Below are positions 26,650 through 35,880 of a stretch of 64,000 nt of DNA, one piece after another. The notes under the pieces are model-generated. The model was not told where the DNA came from and ran no database searches. It worked only from the letters and a program-made list of their open reading frames with translations. The stretch spans positions 310,001-374,000 of the forward strand of contig NZ_FOXY01000004.1 in the NCBI RefSeq assembly GCF_900115865.1, given 5' to 3'. This DNA is from Donghicola eburneus (lineage in GTDB: Bacteria; Pseudomonadota; Alphaproteobacteria; Rhodobacterales; Rhodobacteraceae). Made by a program: the position numbers and the translations under genes. Position 1 is the first letter of the stretch. Every line of letters starts with the position of its first letter.

Positions 26650-27150
26650 TTACAGAACGATCAGTTTTGTCTCGTAAGTGATCCGTCTGGCAATCCAGCG
26701 CAGGTCCTGCGGGTCAAAGGCCACGCACCCTGCGGTCGGATATCCGGGGTGGCGCCACTGGTGGATAAAGATCGCGCTGCCTTTGCCGCGTTCGGCGCGA
26801 GGCCAGTTCCAGTCGGTGATCAGCACCAAATCATAGAGCGGATCAGCGCGGCGCAAGGCCTCGTGACCGTGGGGGTAGGGGGCGCGGACCATCAGGTTGT
26901 AGTCCTGATCTTTGACATCGTCGGACCACAGGTCGCGTGGGCGGATGGGCACGGCCCAGTCGGCAGGGCGGGCCATGCGGTCGGGCCTGTACAGCATCCC
27001 AACAATGCGGTGTGTGCCGCGCGGGGTGGCGCCGTCGCCCTCGCGTTTGTCTTGGGCGCTGGTGATCCCGCCGCGCCCGATGGTGCGGGGGAAGCGGCGG
27101 TTCAGAAAGCGGACGCAGGTCGGGGTGACGACCAGATCGTGGCGGTTCAT
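26650..27150 (-). CDS. L,D-transpeptidase family protein (YkuD domain)
   Basis: A 166-residue protein consisting almost only of a YkuD catalytic domain. The motif reads [20 protein letters not shown], giving the catalytic His and Cys in the H-x(n)-[ST]-x-G-C pattern. The family forms or edits 3-3 links in peptidoglycan. No clear signal peptide is present, as in several short alphaproteobacterial members, so export is uncertain. Its start overlaps the ribA stop by 4 nt, implying co-translation. Confidence 0.87.
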   Translation of the reverse strand: MNRHDLVVTPTCVRFLNRRFPRTIGRGGITSAQDKREGDGATPRGTHRIVGMLYRPDRMARPADWAVPIRPRDLWSDDVKDQDYNLMVRAPYPHGHEALRRADPLYDLVLITDWNWPRAERGKGSAIFIHQWRHPGYPTAGCVAFDPQDLRWIARRITYETKLIVL

Positions 27151-28235
27151 AGCAGGTGCCCCGACTTCTTGGCCTTGGTCGCGAGGTAGGCTGCGTTCTG
27201 AGGGGTCTGCCCGAGGATCAGTGGCACACGTTCGGCAACCGAGATGCCCATCTTTTCCATCATCGCCATCTTGCGCGGGTTGTTTGTCATCAAGCGTACC
27301 GAGTTGAAGCCCAAGCGGCGTAGGATCGCGGCACCGATGCGGAAATCGCGTTCGTCATCTTCGAAACCCAGACGGTGGTTGGCCTCGACGGTATCGAACC
27401 CTTGGTCCTGCAGGGCATAGGCGCGCATTTTGTTAGCAAGGCCGATGCCGCGCCCCTCTTGGTTTAGGTAGAGCAGGACGCCCGCGCCTTCGGTGCCCAT
27501 CTGGTTCAGGGCGCCGTTGAGCTGCGGGCCGCAGTCGCATTTCAGGCTGCCCAACACGTCACCGGTGAAGCAAGCAGAATGCAGGCGGGCCAACACAGGT
27601 TCGTCGCGAGAGGGATTTCCAATCTCGATCGCGTAATGCTCTTCGTTGCCGTCTTCGGGGCGGTAGATGTGCAGACGGCCAGCCTCTGACGCGACCATGG
27701 GCAGGCGCGCGGCGGCGACGGGGTGCAAGGACGCCTCGGCGGCGATGGCAGGTCCGGCGAGCCCTGCGTCGATCAAGGTCAGGCGGTGTTCAGCAGCGAA
27801 TGCCTCGGGGTTGTCCAGGGGGATCACCAGCGCGGCGGGCAACAGGTGTGCCGTTTTCACAAGCTGGATGGCCAAGCGGTGCAGGCTGGCATCCCCGCCA
27901 CGAGCGATCTGGAACGGTCCCTTCATGGGCACGTCCATGTCGTGCTTGGGGTCTGCCATGGCGCGCACCCACCAGAGGTCAGCTTCGTCCGGTACAGTGA
28001 TGCGTGCCAGATCGCCGTCATATGGCGTCGCCTTCAGGGTTTCGGCGCGATGAGAGGTCAGGACAACGACCGGCGGCTTCCCCAGACTGCGCAGATCGGC
28101 CAGACGCGCGACTGACAGGCTCTCTGCGGCCATGACCAGCAGAGAGTCGGTGCCACGCAGCATAATAGGCACGCCCATCCGCAAGTCGCCACGGGCGCGG
28201 GCCAAATCCTCGATGATGTCAGGGGCGAAGGCCAT
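27147..28235 (-). CDS. ribA: GTP cyclohydrolase II with N-terminal extension domain
   Basis: A 362-residue protein. The C-terminal 190 residues are GTP cyclohydrolase II, first step of riboflavin synthesis, with the zinc Cys cluster in [15 protein letters not shown] and the QEGRGIGL motif. The first 165 residues precede this domain and look like a degenerate relative of the RibB (DHBP synthase) domain lacking clear catalytic acidic motifs. Start [16 protein letters not shown] has AGGAG upstream. It is divergent from the response regulator gene and overlaps the L,D-transpeptidase gene. Confidence 0.92.
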   Translation of the reverse strand: MAFAPDIIEDLARARGDLRMGVPIMLRGTDSLLVMAAESLSVARLADLRSLGKPPVVVLTSHRAETLKATPYDGDLARITVPDEADLWWVRAMADPKHDMDVPMKGPFQIARGGDASLHRLAIQLVKTAHLLPAALVIPLDNPEAFAAEHRLTLIDAGLAGPAIAAEASLHPVAAARLPMVASEAGRLHIYRPEDGNEEHYAIEIGNPSRDEPVLARLHSACFTGDVLGSLKCDCGPQLNGALNQMGTEGAGVLLYLNQEGRGIGLANKMRAYALQDQGFDTVEANHRLGFEDDERDFRIGAAILRRLGFNSVRLMTNNPRKMAMMEKMGISVAERVPLILGQTPQNAAYLATKAKKSGHLL

Positions 28236-28259
28236 TGTTACGGCTCCTCTCTTAATTCG

Positions 28260-28277
28260 AAGAGTTCTGTAACTCTT
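28260..28277. promoter_or_regulatory. Inverted repeat upstream of ribA
   Basis: AAGAGTT and AACTCTT around CTGT, 25 bp upstream of the ribA start in the 165-bp divergent spacer. A second small hairpin, TGTGAG with CTCACA, is at 28357-28374 before the response regulator. No FMN-riboswitch consensus is visible. Confidence 0.3.
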
Positions 28278-28400
28278 TGAGCCGGAAATTGAAATAAAAC
28301 CCTTCACCCCGACACGAGGGCGTGAGGTTCGTGCCACAAACCTTGTCGTGAGCGCATGTGAGGCTCATCTCACAGGAAAGCGAGACAACGGAGAACTGAA

Positions 28401-29087
28401 ATGTCGCAACTGCGTAAGATCCTTCTGGTAGACGATGACGAGGACCTTCGCGAAGCGCTGAGCGAACAGCTGGTGATGACCGAGGATTTCGATGTGTTCG
28501 AGGCGGGCAACGGCGCCGAAGCCATGGAAAAGGTCAAAGACGGTCTGTTCGATCTGGTGATTCTCGACGTTGGCTTGCCCGATACCGATGGCCGCGAACT
28601 GTGCCGCCGGATGCGCAAGCAAGGGGTCAAAGCGCCCGTCCTGATGCTGACCGGTCATGACAGCGACGCTGACACCATTCTGGGTTTGGATGCTGGCGCG
28701 AACGACTACGTGACCAAGCCATTCAAGTTTCCCGTCCTCTTGGCACGGATTCGCGCACAGCTGCGCCAGCATGAGCAAAGCGAAGACGCAGTTTTCGTCG
28801 TTGGGCCCTACACTTTTAAGCCTTCGATGAAAATGTTGATCACTGCTGATGAGAAAAAGATCCGTCTCACCGAAAAAGAGACGAACATTCTAAAGTTTCT
28901 ACACCGCTCTCCCGATGGGGTAGTTGCCAGAGACATCCTCTTGCATGAAGTATGGGGATACAACGCTGGGGTGACGACGCACACGCTAGAGACGCATATT
29001 TATCGGCTTCGCCAGAAAATCGAACCCGATCCCTCGAATGCGCGTCTGCTTGTGACGGAATCCGGCGGCTATCGACTAAATGCCTAA
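28401..29087 (+). CDS. OmpR-family response regulator
   Basis: A 228-residue regulator with a receiver domain (acidic pocket Asp11-Asp13, phospho-acceptor Asp56 in LVILDVGLPD, Lys in VTKPF) and a C-terminal winged helix ending in YRLRQKIEPDP and TESGGYRL, as in PhoB/OmpR. No kinase gene is adjacent, so it is an orphan here; either of the window's hybrid kinases could in principle feed it, but nothing shows this. A UUCG-loop terminator follows. Confidence 0.92.
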   Translation: MSQLRKILLVDDDEDLREALSEQLVMTEDFDVFEAGNGAEAMEKVKDGLFDLVILDVGLPDTDGRELCRRMRKQGVKAPVLMLTGHDSDADTILGLDAGANDYVTKPFKFPVLLARIRAQLRQHEQSEDAVFVVGPYTFKPSMKMLITADEKKIRLTEKETNILKFLHRSPDGVVARDILLHEVWGYNAGVTTHTLETHIYRLRQKIEPDPSNARLLVTESGGYRLNA

Positions 29088-29190
29088 GCTTTGCGCCAGA
29101 TCAATGTTTGGCACGGCATATGCAGGCAACCTACAGTTAACTACCCCGCGCATGTCCGGGTTATGACATGTACCTCCCTGTTGGACTTGG

Positions 29191-29216
29191 CCCGAGCTTC
29201 GGCTCGGGTCTTTTTT
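29191..29216 (+). terminator. Rho-independent terminator of response regulator gene
   Basis: CCCGAGC and GCTCGGG with a TTCG tetraloop, then T6 at 29211-29216. Confidence 0.92.
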
Positions 29217-29291
29217 ATTCCGGCACTGCCTTTCACCGCTGGGGGTGGGCAGGTATATCGCAGGGGAAGACTTTGAATGAACGAGGGCGAC

Positions 29292-30080
29292 ATGGGCTTT
29301 TCTTTGGCAACGTGGAACATCAACTCGGTCCGGCTGCGTGCTGGTCTGGTCGAGCGTTTGATGACCGAAGACGCCCCAGACGTTCTGTGCCTACAAGAAT
29401 GCAAGAGCCCCGTCGAATTGATCCCGATGGAGGCGTTCCGCGCCCTGGGGTATGAGCACATGATTGCCCGTGGCCAGAAGGGCTATAACGGCGTCGCAAT
29501 TCTGTCCAAGCAGCCGATCACCGAAGTGGCTAGCTTTGACTTTGCCGGTTTGGGCCATGCGCGCCACATCGCGGGCCAGCTGGAAAACGGCGTGACGGTG
29601 CACAACTTCTACGTCCCCGCTGGCGGGGACAAGCCAGACCGCGAGATCAACGAGAAGTTTGGCCAGAAGCTGGATTACCTGACCGAGATGAGGGACTGGT
29701 GGCACGCGAACGCGCCGCAGAAATCGATCATGCTTGGCGATCTGAACATTGCTCCGCGCGAGGATGACGTCTGGAACCACAAGCAGTTGCTCAAGATCGT
29801 CAGCCACACCCCGATCGAGGTCGAGCATCTGGCGCAGGCGCAGGACGCGGGCAACTGGGTCGACATCACTCGTCAGGACATCCCAGAGGGGCAGATTTAC
29901 AGCTGGTGGTCCTATCGCGCTAAAGACTGGTCAGGCGCGGACAAAGGCCGCCGTCTGGACCACATCTGGGCCACGCAGGACATCGCGAACGCCGGTCATT
30001 CCAGCCGAATTCGCCGCGATGTACGCGGATGGGAGCAACCCAGCGACCACGCGCCTGTTTTCGCAAGCTTTGACCTTTGA
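29292..30080 (+). CDS. xthA: Exodeoxyribonuclease III
   Basis: A 262-residue AP endonuclease and 3'-phosphodiesterase of base excision repair. Conserved elements are TWNINSVRLR at the N terminus, LCLQECK with the metal-binding Glu, GDLNIAP and the C-terminal SDHAPV. ATG 29292 agrees with homologues; an ATG 15 nt upstream with AGGGGA before it is also possible. It stands between two terminator-like hairpins and is likely transcribed alone. Confidence 0.93.
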   Translation: MGFSLATWNINSVRLRAGLVERLMTEDAPDVLCLQECKSPVELIPMEAFRALGYEHMIARGQKGYNGVAILSKQPITEVASFDFAGLGHARHIAGQLENGVTVHNFYVPAGGDKPDREINEKFGQKLDYLTEMRDWWHANAPQKSIMLGDLNIAPREDDVWNHKQLLKIVSHTPIEVEHLAQAQDAGNWVDITRQDIPEGQIYSWWSYRAKDWSGADKGRRLDHIWATQDIANAGHSSRIRRDVRGWEQPSDHAPVFASFDL

Positions 30081-30135
30081 TATTCATTCTTGCGCCCTCA
30101 TATAGGGTGCAACAGACCACTAAGGGAATTTGACG

Positions 30136-31053
30136 ATGTTCGAACTGGGACAAGGCACCCCCGCCCCCGCAGCCGACGATCTGATCATGGACGTGAGCGA
30201 AGCGGACTTCATGGACAAGGTCGTGCAGGCCAGCATGACCACCCCTGTCATCGTGGATTTCTGGGCCCCGTGGTGCGGCCCGTGCAAAACCCTTGGCCCG
30301 CAGCTTGAAGACGCAGTCAAAGCCGTCAAAGGCGCGGTCAAGATGGCCAAGGTCAACGTTGACGAAAACCAGATGATCGCGGGCCAGCTGCGCGTGCAGT
30401 CGATCCCGACCGTCTATGCCTTCTGGCAGGGTCAGCCGGTTGATGGCTTCCAAGGTGCCGTCCCCGGTTCCGAGATCAAGGCGTTCGTCGAGCGCGTGGT
30501 TCAGGCGGCTGGCGGTGATGCCAGCGGCGGTCTGGATGACGCGATCGCAGCGGCCGAAGAGATGATGGAAAACGGCGAGGCTGTGGACGCGGCTCAGGTC
30601 TTTGCGGCAATCCTCGAAGAGGACCCGAACCACGCCAAGGCATATGGCGGTCTTGTCCGCGCGCACATCGCAACCGGTGATCTGGACCAAGCCGAGGCGA
30701 TCCTGAACGGCGCCCCCGCCGAGATTTCGAAAGCCCCCGAGCTGGAAGCAGCCCACGCGCAGCTTGAGCTTGCCAAGCAGGCAGCAGACGCGGGTCCGGT
30801 GGCCGAACTGCGTGCCGCAGTCGAGGCAAACCCCGACGATCTGCAAGCCCGTTTCGATCTGGCGCAAGCGCTCTATGCAAACGGCGATGCCGAAGGTGCG
30901 GTGAACGAACTGCTAGAGCTGTTCCGCAAGGATCGCGAATGGAATGACGGTGCTGCCAAAGCTCAATTGTTCACCATCTTCGAGGCGCTGAAGCCCAATG
31001 ATCCGGTTGTGTTGAATGGGCGCCGTAAATTGAGCTCGATGATATTTGCCTGA
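30136..31053 (+). CDS. Thioredoxin-like co-chaperone with TPR tail (CnoX/YbbN type)
   Basis: A 305-residue protein with a thioredoxin domain (active site WCGPC, Cys47 and Cys50) followed by alpha-helical tetratricopeptide-type repeats. CnoX/YbbN proteins deliver clients to GroEL and protect cysteines during oxidative stress; the E. coli protein lacks the CxxC, whereas here both Cys are present. ATG 30136 has AAGGGA 8 nt upstream. It leads a short operon with the LON-N protein and the Trm112-like protein. Confidence 0.9.
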   Translation: MFELGQGTPAPAADDLIMDVSEADFMDKVVQASMTTPVIVDFWAPWCGPCKTLGPQLEDAVKAVKGAVKMAKVNVDENQMIAGQLRVQSIPTVYAFWQGQPVDGFQGAVPGSEIKAFVERVVQAAGGDASGGLDDAIAAAEEMMENGEAVDAAQVFAAILEEDPNHAKAYGGLVRAHIATGDLDQAEAILNGAPAEISKAPELEAAHAQLELAKQAADAGPVAELRAAVEANPDDLQARFDLAQALYANGDAEGAVNELLELFRKDREWNDGAAKAQLFTIFEALKPNDPVVLNGRRKLSSMIFA

Positions 31054-31073
31054 TCGCTAACGGGGCCTAGTTG

Positions 31074-31727
31074 ATGTGTATGCTGTCATCATCTGATCTG
31101 CCCGAAACAATTGCGATTTTTCCTCTGCCTGGTGCGCTGCTCTTGCCGCGTGCTAGGCTGCCTTTGCATATCTTCGAGCCGCGCTATCTGGCGATGATCG
31201 AAGACTGCATGAAGACGCCCCAGCGTCTGATTGGCATGATCCAGCCCGAAAAGGGGCCGGCAGGGGGCGCATCGGGCCTAAGTACCATCGGCTGTGCCGG
31301 TCGGTTGACCCAATTCTCGGAAACCGAGGATGGACGCTACATGATCACCCTGACCGGCGTGTCGCGGTTCCGCATGAAGCGCGAGATCGGCGGGTTCACG
31401 CCCTATCGTCGTTGCGAAGTGGATTGGAGCGGGTTCGAGCGCGATCTGGGGAAACCCGAGACCGACGGGGCCTTTAATCGCGGGCCGTTTATGGACCTGC
31501 TGTCGCGCTATTTTGCGTCCCAAGACCTGTCGACGGACTGGGAAAGCCTTGGCGATGCGGATGACGAGATGCTGATCAACGCGCTGTCGATGCTTTGCCC
31601 GTTCTCGCCAGAGGACAAGCAAGCGCTGCTCGAGGCCCCGTCATTGACCACACGCCGCGAGACGATCATAACGCTGCTCGAATATGCCCTGCACAGTGGC
31701 CGAGACGCCGGAGATTTCATGCAATGA
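31074..31727 (+). CDS. LON N-terminal substrate-binding domain protein
   Basis: A 217-residue protein made of the Lon protease N domain ([23 protein letters not shown] near residues 15-37) without ATPase or protease parts. Such stand-alone proteins are widespread and unassigned; substrate binding for proteolysis or folding is a reasonable guess given the thioredoxin-TPR neighbour. ATG 31074 (ACGGGG 8 nt upstream) or ATG 31080 could be the start. It overlaps the next gene by 4 nt. Confidence 0.88.
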   Translation: MCMLSSSDLPETIAIFPLPGALLLPRARLPLHIFEPRYLAMIEDCMKTPQRLIGMIQPEKGPAGGASGLSTIGCAGRLTQFSETEDGRYMITLTGVSRFRMKREIGGFTPYRRCEVDWSGFERDLGKPETDGAFNRGPFMDLLSRYFASQDLSTDWESLGDADDEMLINALSMLCPFSPEDKQALLEAPSLTTRRETIITLLEYALHSGRDAGDFMQ

Positions 31728-31903
31728 CTCAAACAACCTTTGATCGCCGTATGCTCGAGGCGCTGATTTGTCCGCTGACCCTGACCACGCTGGACTATGA
31801 TGCGGAGAAGCAGGAGCTGATCTCGAAGTCGGCCAAGCTGGCGTTCCCGATCCGCGACGGTATCCCGATTATGCTGCCCGATGAGGCCCGCAAGCTGGAT
31901 TGA
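31724..31903 (+). CDS. Trm112 family protein
   Basis: A 59-residue protein. [12 protein letters not shown] and [21 protein letters not shown] match bacterial Trm112-like proteins. In eukaryotes Trm112 activates tRNA and rRNA methyltransferases; bacterial members may do similar work. Only one Cys of the zinc site is present, as in many bacterial members. Its ATG overlaps the stop of the preceding gene (ATGA). Confidence 0.9.
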   Translation: MTQTTFDRRMLEALICPLTLTTLDYDAEKQELISKSAKLAFPIRDGIPIMLPDEARKLD

Positions 31904-31909
31904 TCCAGC

Positions 31910-33136
31910 CTACAGCGCCTCGCCCTTCAGCAGGCGGGGCACATCCCCCGTCAGACCTGCCGCCTCGCGGATAAAGGTCCGGCGCAAACGCGGCATCGCG
32001 TTGATCACACCCATCCCCAAATCACGACCCATCCGCAGGAGCGGGTTGTCGTTCGAGAACAGCTTGTTGAACGCGTCCATGGCCAGCGCCATTGAGGTCG
32101 CGTCGAACCGGCGCCATTCCTGATAACGCTCCAGAACCAGCGGGCTGGCGATATCTTCGCCGCGGCGCTGTGCGTCGATCAGGACTTCGGCCAGTGCCCC
32201 GACGTCTTTGAGACCCGCATTCAGGCCTTGACCGGCGATGGGGTGAACCCCGTGCGCGGCATCCCCGATCAGCGCCACGCGGTCTGCGACAAAGCTGTTC
32301 GCGATTGTGATGTTCAGCGGGTAGGTGAACCGTTTGCCCGCCAGTTTGATGTCGCCAAGGAAGTCGCCAAAGCGGGGGCGCAGCACCTTAATATAGCTGG
32401 CGTCGTCCAGCGCGTTGATCGCGGCGGCCTGATCGGTGCGCTCGCTCCAAACGATAGAGCTGACATTGCCGCGCAGGGGCAGGATTGCCAGCGGACCGGG
32501 CGGCATGAAGAACTGGTGGGCAGTGCCAAAGTGGGGCTTCTCGTGCTCAATCGCGCAGACCAGAGCGGTCTGATTGTAGTCCCACCCGCTGCGTTTGATG
32601 CCCGCGCGTGCCTGCACGCCACTACGGCGACCATCGGCGCCGATCAGCAGGCGAGTGCGCAGGGTGTCGCCATTGTCGAGCGTGACAGTGACGCCAGTGG
32701 CATCGACGGTCTGGTCGACTGCGGTCTGGCCTGAAATCTGGGTGATATTCGGCTCTGCATCCATTGCGGCCAAAAGAACGGGGCGCAGGTGACGATCCTC
32801 GACCATGTAGCCCATTGGGCCTTCTTCGATCTCGGCGTGGTCGAAATGCATCCAGAACGGCGAGGGGCCTTCGCCTGCGCGGCCGTCCGTTACCTTGATC
32901 TCGAGCATGGGCTGCGCGGTGTCCGCCAGATCACGCCAGAGGCCAAGCGCGCCAAGCAGCCGCTGGCTGGCCAGCGACAGCGCATAAGAGCGCCCGTCAA
33001 AGCCGCTCTCTGCCCGCGTGGTGGCAGGCAGGGCGTCGATGATGGTTACAGTCAGGCCCTGTAGGGCCAGTGCAAGCGCCAAGGATGGGCCAGCCAGCCC
33101 ACCGCCGACGATCAGGATGTCACTCGTCTGGGTCAT
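31910..33136 (-). CDS. UbiH/UbiF/COQ6-type FAD-dependent ubiquinone hydroxylase
   Basis: A 408-residue aromatic-ring monooxygenase. FAD motifs are ILIVGGGLAGPSLALALA at the N terminus, a central DGRRSGVQ and GDAAHGVHPIAGQGLNAGL near residues 285-303. It should hydroxylate a ubiquinone precursor at the inner membrane; which ring carbon cannot be told because alphaproteobacterial UbiH, UbiF and UbiL overlap in sequence. ATG 33136 opens directly into the FAD motif. It is convergent with the Trm112 gene and divergent from the amidase. Confidence 0.9.
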   Translation of the reverse strand: MTQTSDILIVGGGLAGPSLALALALQGLTVTIIDALPATTRAESGFDGRSYALSLASQRLLGALGLWRDLADTAQPMLEIKVTDGRAGEGPSPFWMHFDHAEIEEGPMGYMVEDRHLRPVLLAAMDAEPNITQISGQTAVDQTVDATGVTVTLDNGDTLRTRLLIGADGRRSGVQARAGIKRSGWDYNQTALVCAIEHEKPHFGTAHQFFMPPGPLAILPLRGNVSSIVWSERTDQAAAINALDDASYIKVLRPRFGDFLGDIKLAGKRFTYPLNITIANSFVADRVALIGDAAHGVHPIAGQGLNAGLKDVGALAEVLIDAQRRGEDIASPLVLERYQEWRRFDATSMALAMDAFNKLFSNDNPLLRMGRDLGMGVINAMPRLRRTFIREAAGLTGDVPRLLKGEAL

Positions 33137-33222
33137 GCCTTGCAATATGCGCTGCCGGTCGGGATTGTCCACGGGATACGGCAGGGATAGGGTCGATCTG
33201 CGGCATTTAGACGGAGGCAGCA

Positions 33223-34554
33223 ATGCAGGATTGGTTGACGAAAAGCGCGGCAGATCAAGGACGTGCGATCGGGCAGGGGGCCTTGGACCCTGTCGCACTG
33301 ACCGAAGCCTATCTGGATGCGGCTGCCAATCATCCGCACGGCATGCGCATCTATGCCCGACTGACGCCGGAACGCGCGATGGCAGAGGCCGAAGCAGCGG
33401 CGTTTCGCGCCAAAAACGGGGTGCGTCGGGGCATTCTGGACGGTGTGGCGATTAGTTGGAAAGACTTGTTCGACAGCGCGGGCGTCGCAACCGAGGCAGG
33501 CTCGGCGCTGCTTGAGCGCCGCGTGCCTGATGCAGACGCCGCGGTTCTGACCGAAGCCACCCTGCAAGGGGGCGTCTGTCTGGGCAAAACCCACATGACT
33601 GAACTGGCCTTCTCGGGCCTCGGGTTGAACCCCGTGACCGAGAGTCCGCCGAACGTGAACGACCCTGAAGCGGTCTCTGGAGGGTCGTCCTCTGGGGCGG
33701 CGGCATCGGTTGCATGGGGCTTGGCGGCGGCGGCTGTTGGGTCGGACACCGGCGGATCGGTGCGTGTGCCCGCGTGCTGGAGCGATCTGGTGGGGCTTAA
33801 GACGACCTCGGGGCGGATTTCTCTGGATGGCGTGGTGAAACTGGCCGCGAAATTTGACACGGTTGGCCCGCTTACCCGCTCGGTTGAAGATGCGACGCTG
33901 ATGTTCGCCATGCTGACAGGTGCCAAGGCGGTCGACCTTGGGGGCAGCAGCCTGTCCGGGCGCCGCTTTGCCGTGTTGAAAACCGTGGCGCAAGACGATT
34001 TGCGCGACACACCTGCCGAAGGGTTCTCGGCTGCGCTCCGCAAACTCGAGTCGGCTGGTGCAACGCTGGTCGAGCTCGAAATCCCCGAAGTAGCAGAGAT
34101 CATGGGCATGGCGGGCGTCCTGTACACGCCGGAAACCTATGGCACTTGCGGCGATCTGATCGAGAGTGCGCCGGAAAAGATGTTCCCGCCCGTGCTCGAA
34201 CGTTTCCGTGCAGGACGTGACCATAGCGCGATGGACTATGTCAAAGCGTGGCTGTCACTGGACAACCTGCGCCAGAGCTATGCCGCCAAGGTCGCGGGCT
34301 TCGATGCAGTTCTGCTGCCCACCGCACCCTCTATGCCGCCAAAGATCGACGATCTGATGGCGGATCACGGGTACTTTGCGCAGGAAAATTTGCTGGCCTT
34401 GCGAAACACGCGGATCGGGAATTTGACCGGTGGTGCGGCACTGACGCTGCCGACTGGCGTGCCTTCGACAGGGATCAGCCTGATGGGTCTGGCGGGCAGC
34501 GAAGAGCGCCTGCTGCACATCGGGGTCGCCGCCGAAGCTGCGCTTCGCGCCTGA
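33223..34554 (+). CDS. Amidase signature family protein
   Basis: A 443-residue amidase with the Ser-cisSer-Lys triad: Lys80 (AISWKDLFD), cis-Ser in GGSSSGAA (about 155-157) and nucleophile Ser179 in SDTGGSVRVPA. The substrate is not evident; it is not part of a gatCAB cluster and is shorter than GatA, so a small-molecule amide is more likely. GGAGG precedes the ATG. Confidence 0.9.
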   Translation: MQDWLTKSAADQGRAIGQGALDPVALTEAYLDAAANHPHGMRIYARLTPERAMAEAEAAAFRAKNGVRRGILDGVAISWKDLFDSAGVATEAGSALLERRVPDADAAVLTEATLQGGVCLGKTHMTELAFSGLGLNPVTESPPNVNDPEAVSGGSSSGAAASVAWGLAAAAVGSDTGGSVRVPACWSDLVGLKTTSGRISLDGVVKLAAKFDTVGPLTRSVEDATLMFAMLTGAKAVDLGGSSLSGRRFAVLKTVAQDDLRDTPAEGFSAALRKLESAGATLVELEIPEVAEIMGMAGVLYTPETYGTCGDLIESAPEKMFPPVLERFRAGRDHSAMDYVKAWLSLDNLRQSYAAKVAGFDAVLLPTAPSMPPKIDDLMADHGYFAQENLLALRNTRIGNLTGGAALTLPTGVPSTGISLMGLAGSEERLLHIGVAAEAALRA

Positions 34555-34671
34555 AAAGACACACCCATACCAATGGGACCCTCGCTGAACTGGACGTGAA
34601 GGCGAGGGTTAGCTATTCTTGCCAAAAAACAAGGGCCATCGCGCCCTGATAAGAGGCAAATAGCAGGACCC

Positions 34672-35868
34672 ATGACAAACGACCCGTTCCCCGAGCGGTT
34701 TGCGTCGCTGCCCCCGTATGCATTCCCGCGTCTGCGGGCGCTGCTGGATCATCTCCAGCCCGGAGGCGACGTAATCCACATGACGATTGGTGAGCCCAAG
34801 CACGCTTTCCCCGACTGGGTAAAGGATGTGTTGGCGGCCAATGTGGATGGGTTCAACAGCTATCCCCCGAACGACGGAACGCCCGAGTTGCGAGAGGCCA
34901 TCGCGGCATGGGTTCATCGCAGATATGGTGTCGAAATCGACGCAGCATCCCAGATTTTGCCTCTGAACGGGACGCGCGAAGGTCTGTACAACGTCGGAAT
35001 GGCCCTTTGCCCAGAGCAGAAAAACGGTCAGCGCCCGACGGTCCTGATGCCCAATCCGTTCTATCAGGTCTACATGATCTCCTCGATCAGTGCGGGAGCC
35101 GAGCCGGTGTTCGTGCCCGCCACAGCCGAGACGGGTCACCTGCCTGATTTCGCAGGCCTGCCGTCCGATATTCTGGACCGTGCGGCCATGCTTTACATCT
35201 GTTCGCCCGCGAATCCCCAAGGGGCCGTGGCCTCGGAATCATACTGGCGGGATCTGATCGCTTTGGCCGAAAAGCATGACATCCGTATTCTGGCCGATGA
35301 GTGCTATTCCGAGATTTACCGCGATACTCCGCCCCCTGGTGCGCTGGAAATCGCAACCAAGATGGGTGCGGACCCCGAGCGGGTCATCATTTTCCACTCG
35401 CTGTCCAAGCGCTCGAACCTGCCCGGTTTGCGCTCTGGCTTTGCCGTGGGTGGCCCCGAGAGCCTGAAGCACATGAAGCAGTTGCGGAACTATTCCGGTG
35501 CGCCGCTGCCTCTGCCGATCCAGCGTGTGTCCGAAAAGGTCTGGGCCGACGAGGACCACGTGATCGAGAACCGCCGCCTGTACCGCGAGAAGTTCGAGAT
35601 CGCCGACGAAATTCTGGGGAACACGCCAGGCTACATGTCGCCCGAGGCGGGGTTCTTCTTGTGGCTGCGGGTGCCCAATGGCGAAGACGCTGCCGTTAAG
35701 CTCTGGACCGAAACCGGTGTGCGTGTGCTGCCCGGTCGCTACCTGAGCAAGCCCGACGCCAACGGCGTGAGCCCGGGCGATGAATACATCCGCGTGGCGC
35801 TTGTCGCCTCGGCAGAAGAGGTGCGCCGCGGCCTGACCGCGATCAAAGCGTGTCTCTACGAGCAATAA
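34672..35868 (+). CDS. Aminotransferase class I/II, DapC-like
   Basis: A 398-residue PLP aminotransferase of fold type I. The PLP Lys is Lys246 in SLSKRSNLPGLRSGF; other family motifs are NPFYQVY, SPANPQGAV and ADECYSEIY. The SKRSN signature and gene context near cell-envelope genes point to N-succinyldiaminopimelate aminotransferase (lysine/meso-DAP pathway), but substrate is inferred. It lies 12 nt before ftsK. Confidence 0.85.
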   Translation: MTNDPFPERFASLPPYAFPRLRALLDHLQPGGDVIHMTIGEPKHAFPDWVKDVLAANVDGFNSYPPNDGTPELREAIAAWVHRRYGVEIDAASQILPLNGTREGLYNVGMALCPEQKNGQRPTVLMPNPFYQVYMISSISAGAEPVFVPATAETGHLPDFAGLPSDILDRAAMLYICSPANPQGAVASESYWRDLIALAEKHDIRILADECYSEIYRDTPPPGALEIATKMGADPERVIIFHSLSKRSNLPGLRSGFAVGGPESLKHMKQLRNYSGAPLPLPIQRVSEKVWADEDHVIENRRLYREKFEIADEILGNTPGYMSPEAGFFLWLRVPNGEDAAVKLWTETGVRVLPGRYLSKPDANGVSPGDEYIRVALVASAEEVRRGLTAIKACLYEQ

Positions 35869-35880
35869 GAGGGAGGACCG

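Noticed and set aside
28236-28400. FMN riboswitch upstream of ribA
   Set aside because: The spacer is too short and lacks the conserved RFN stems; only small inverted repeats are present.
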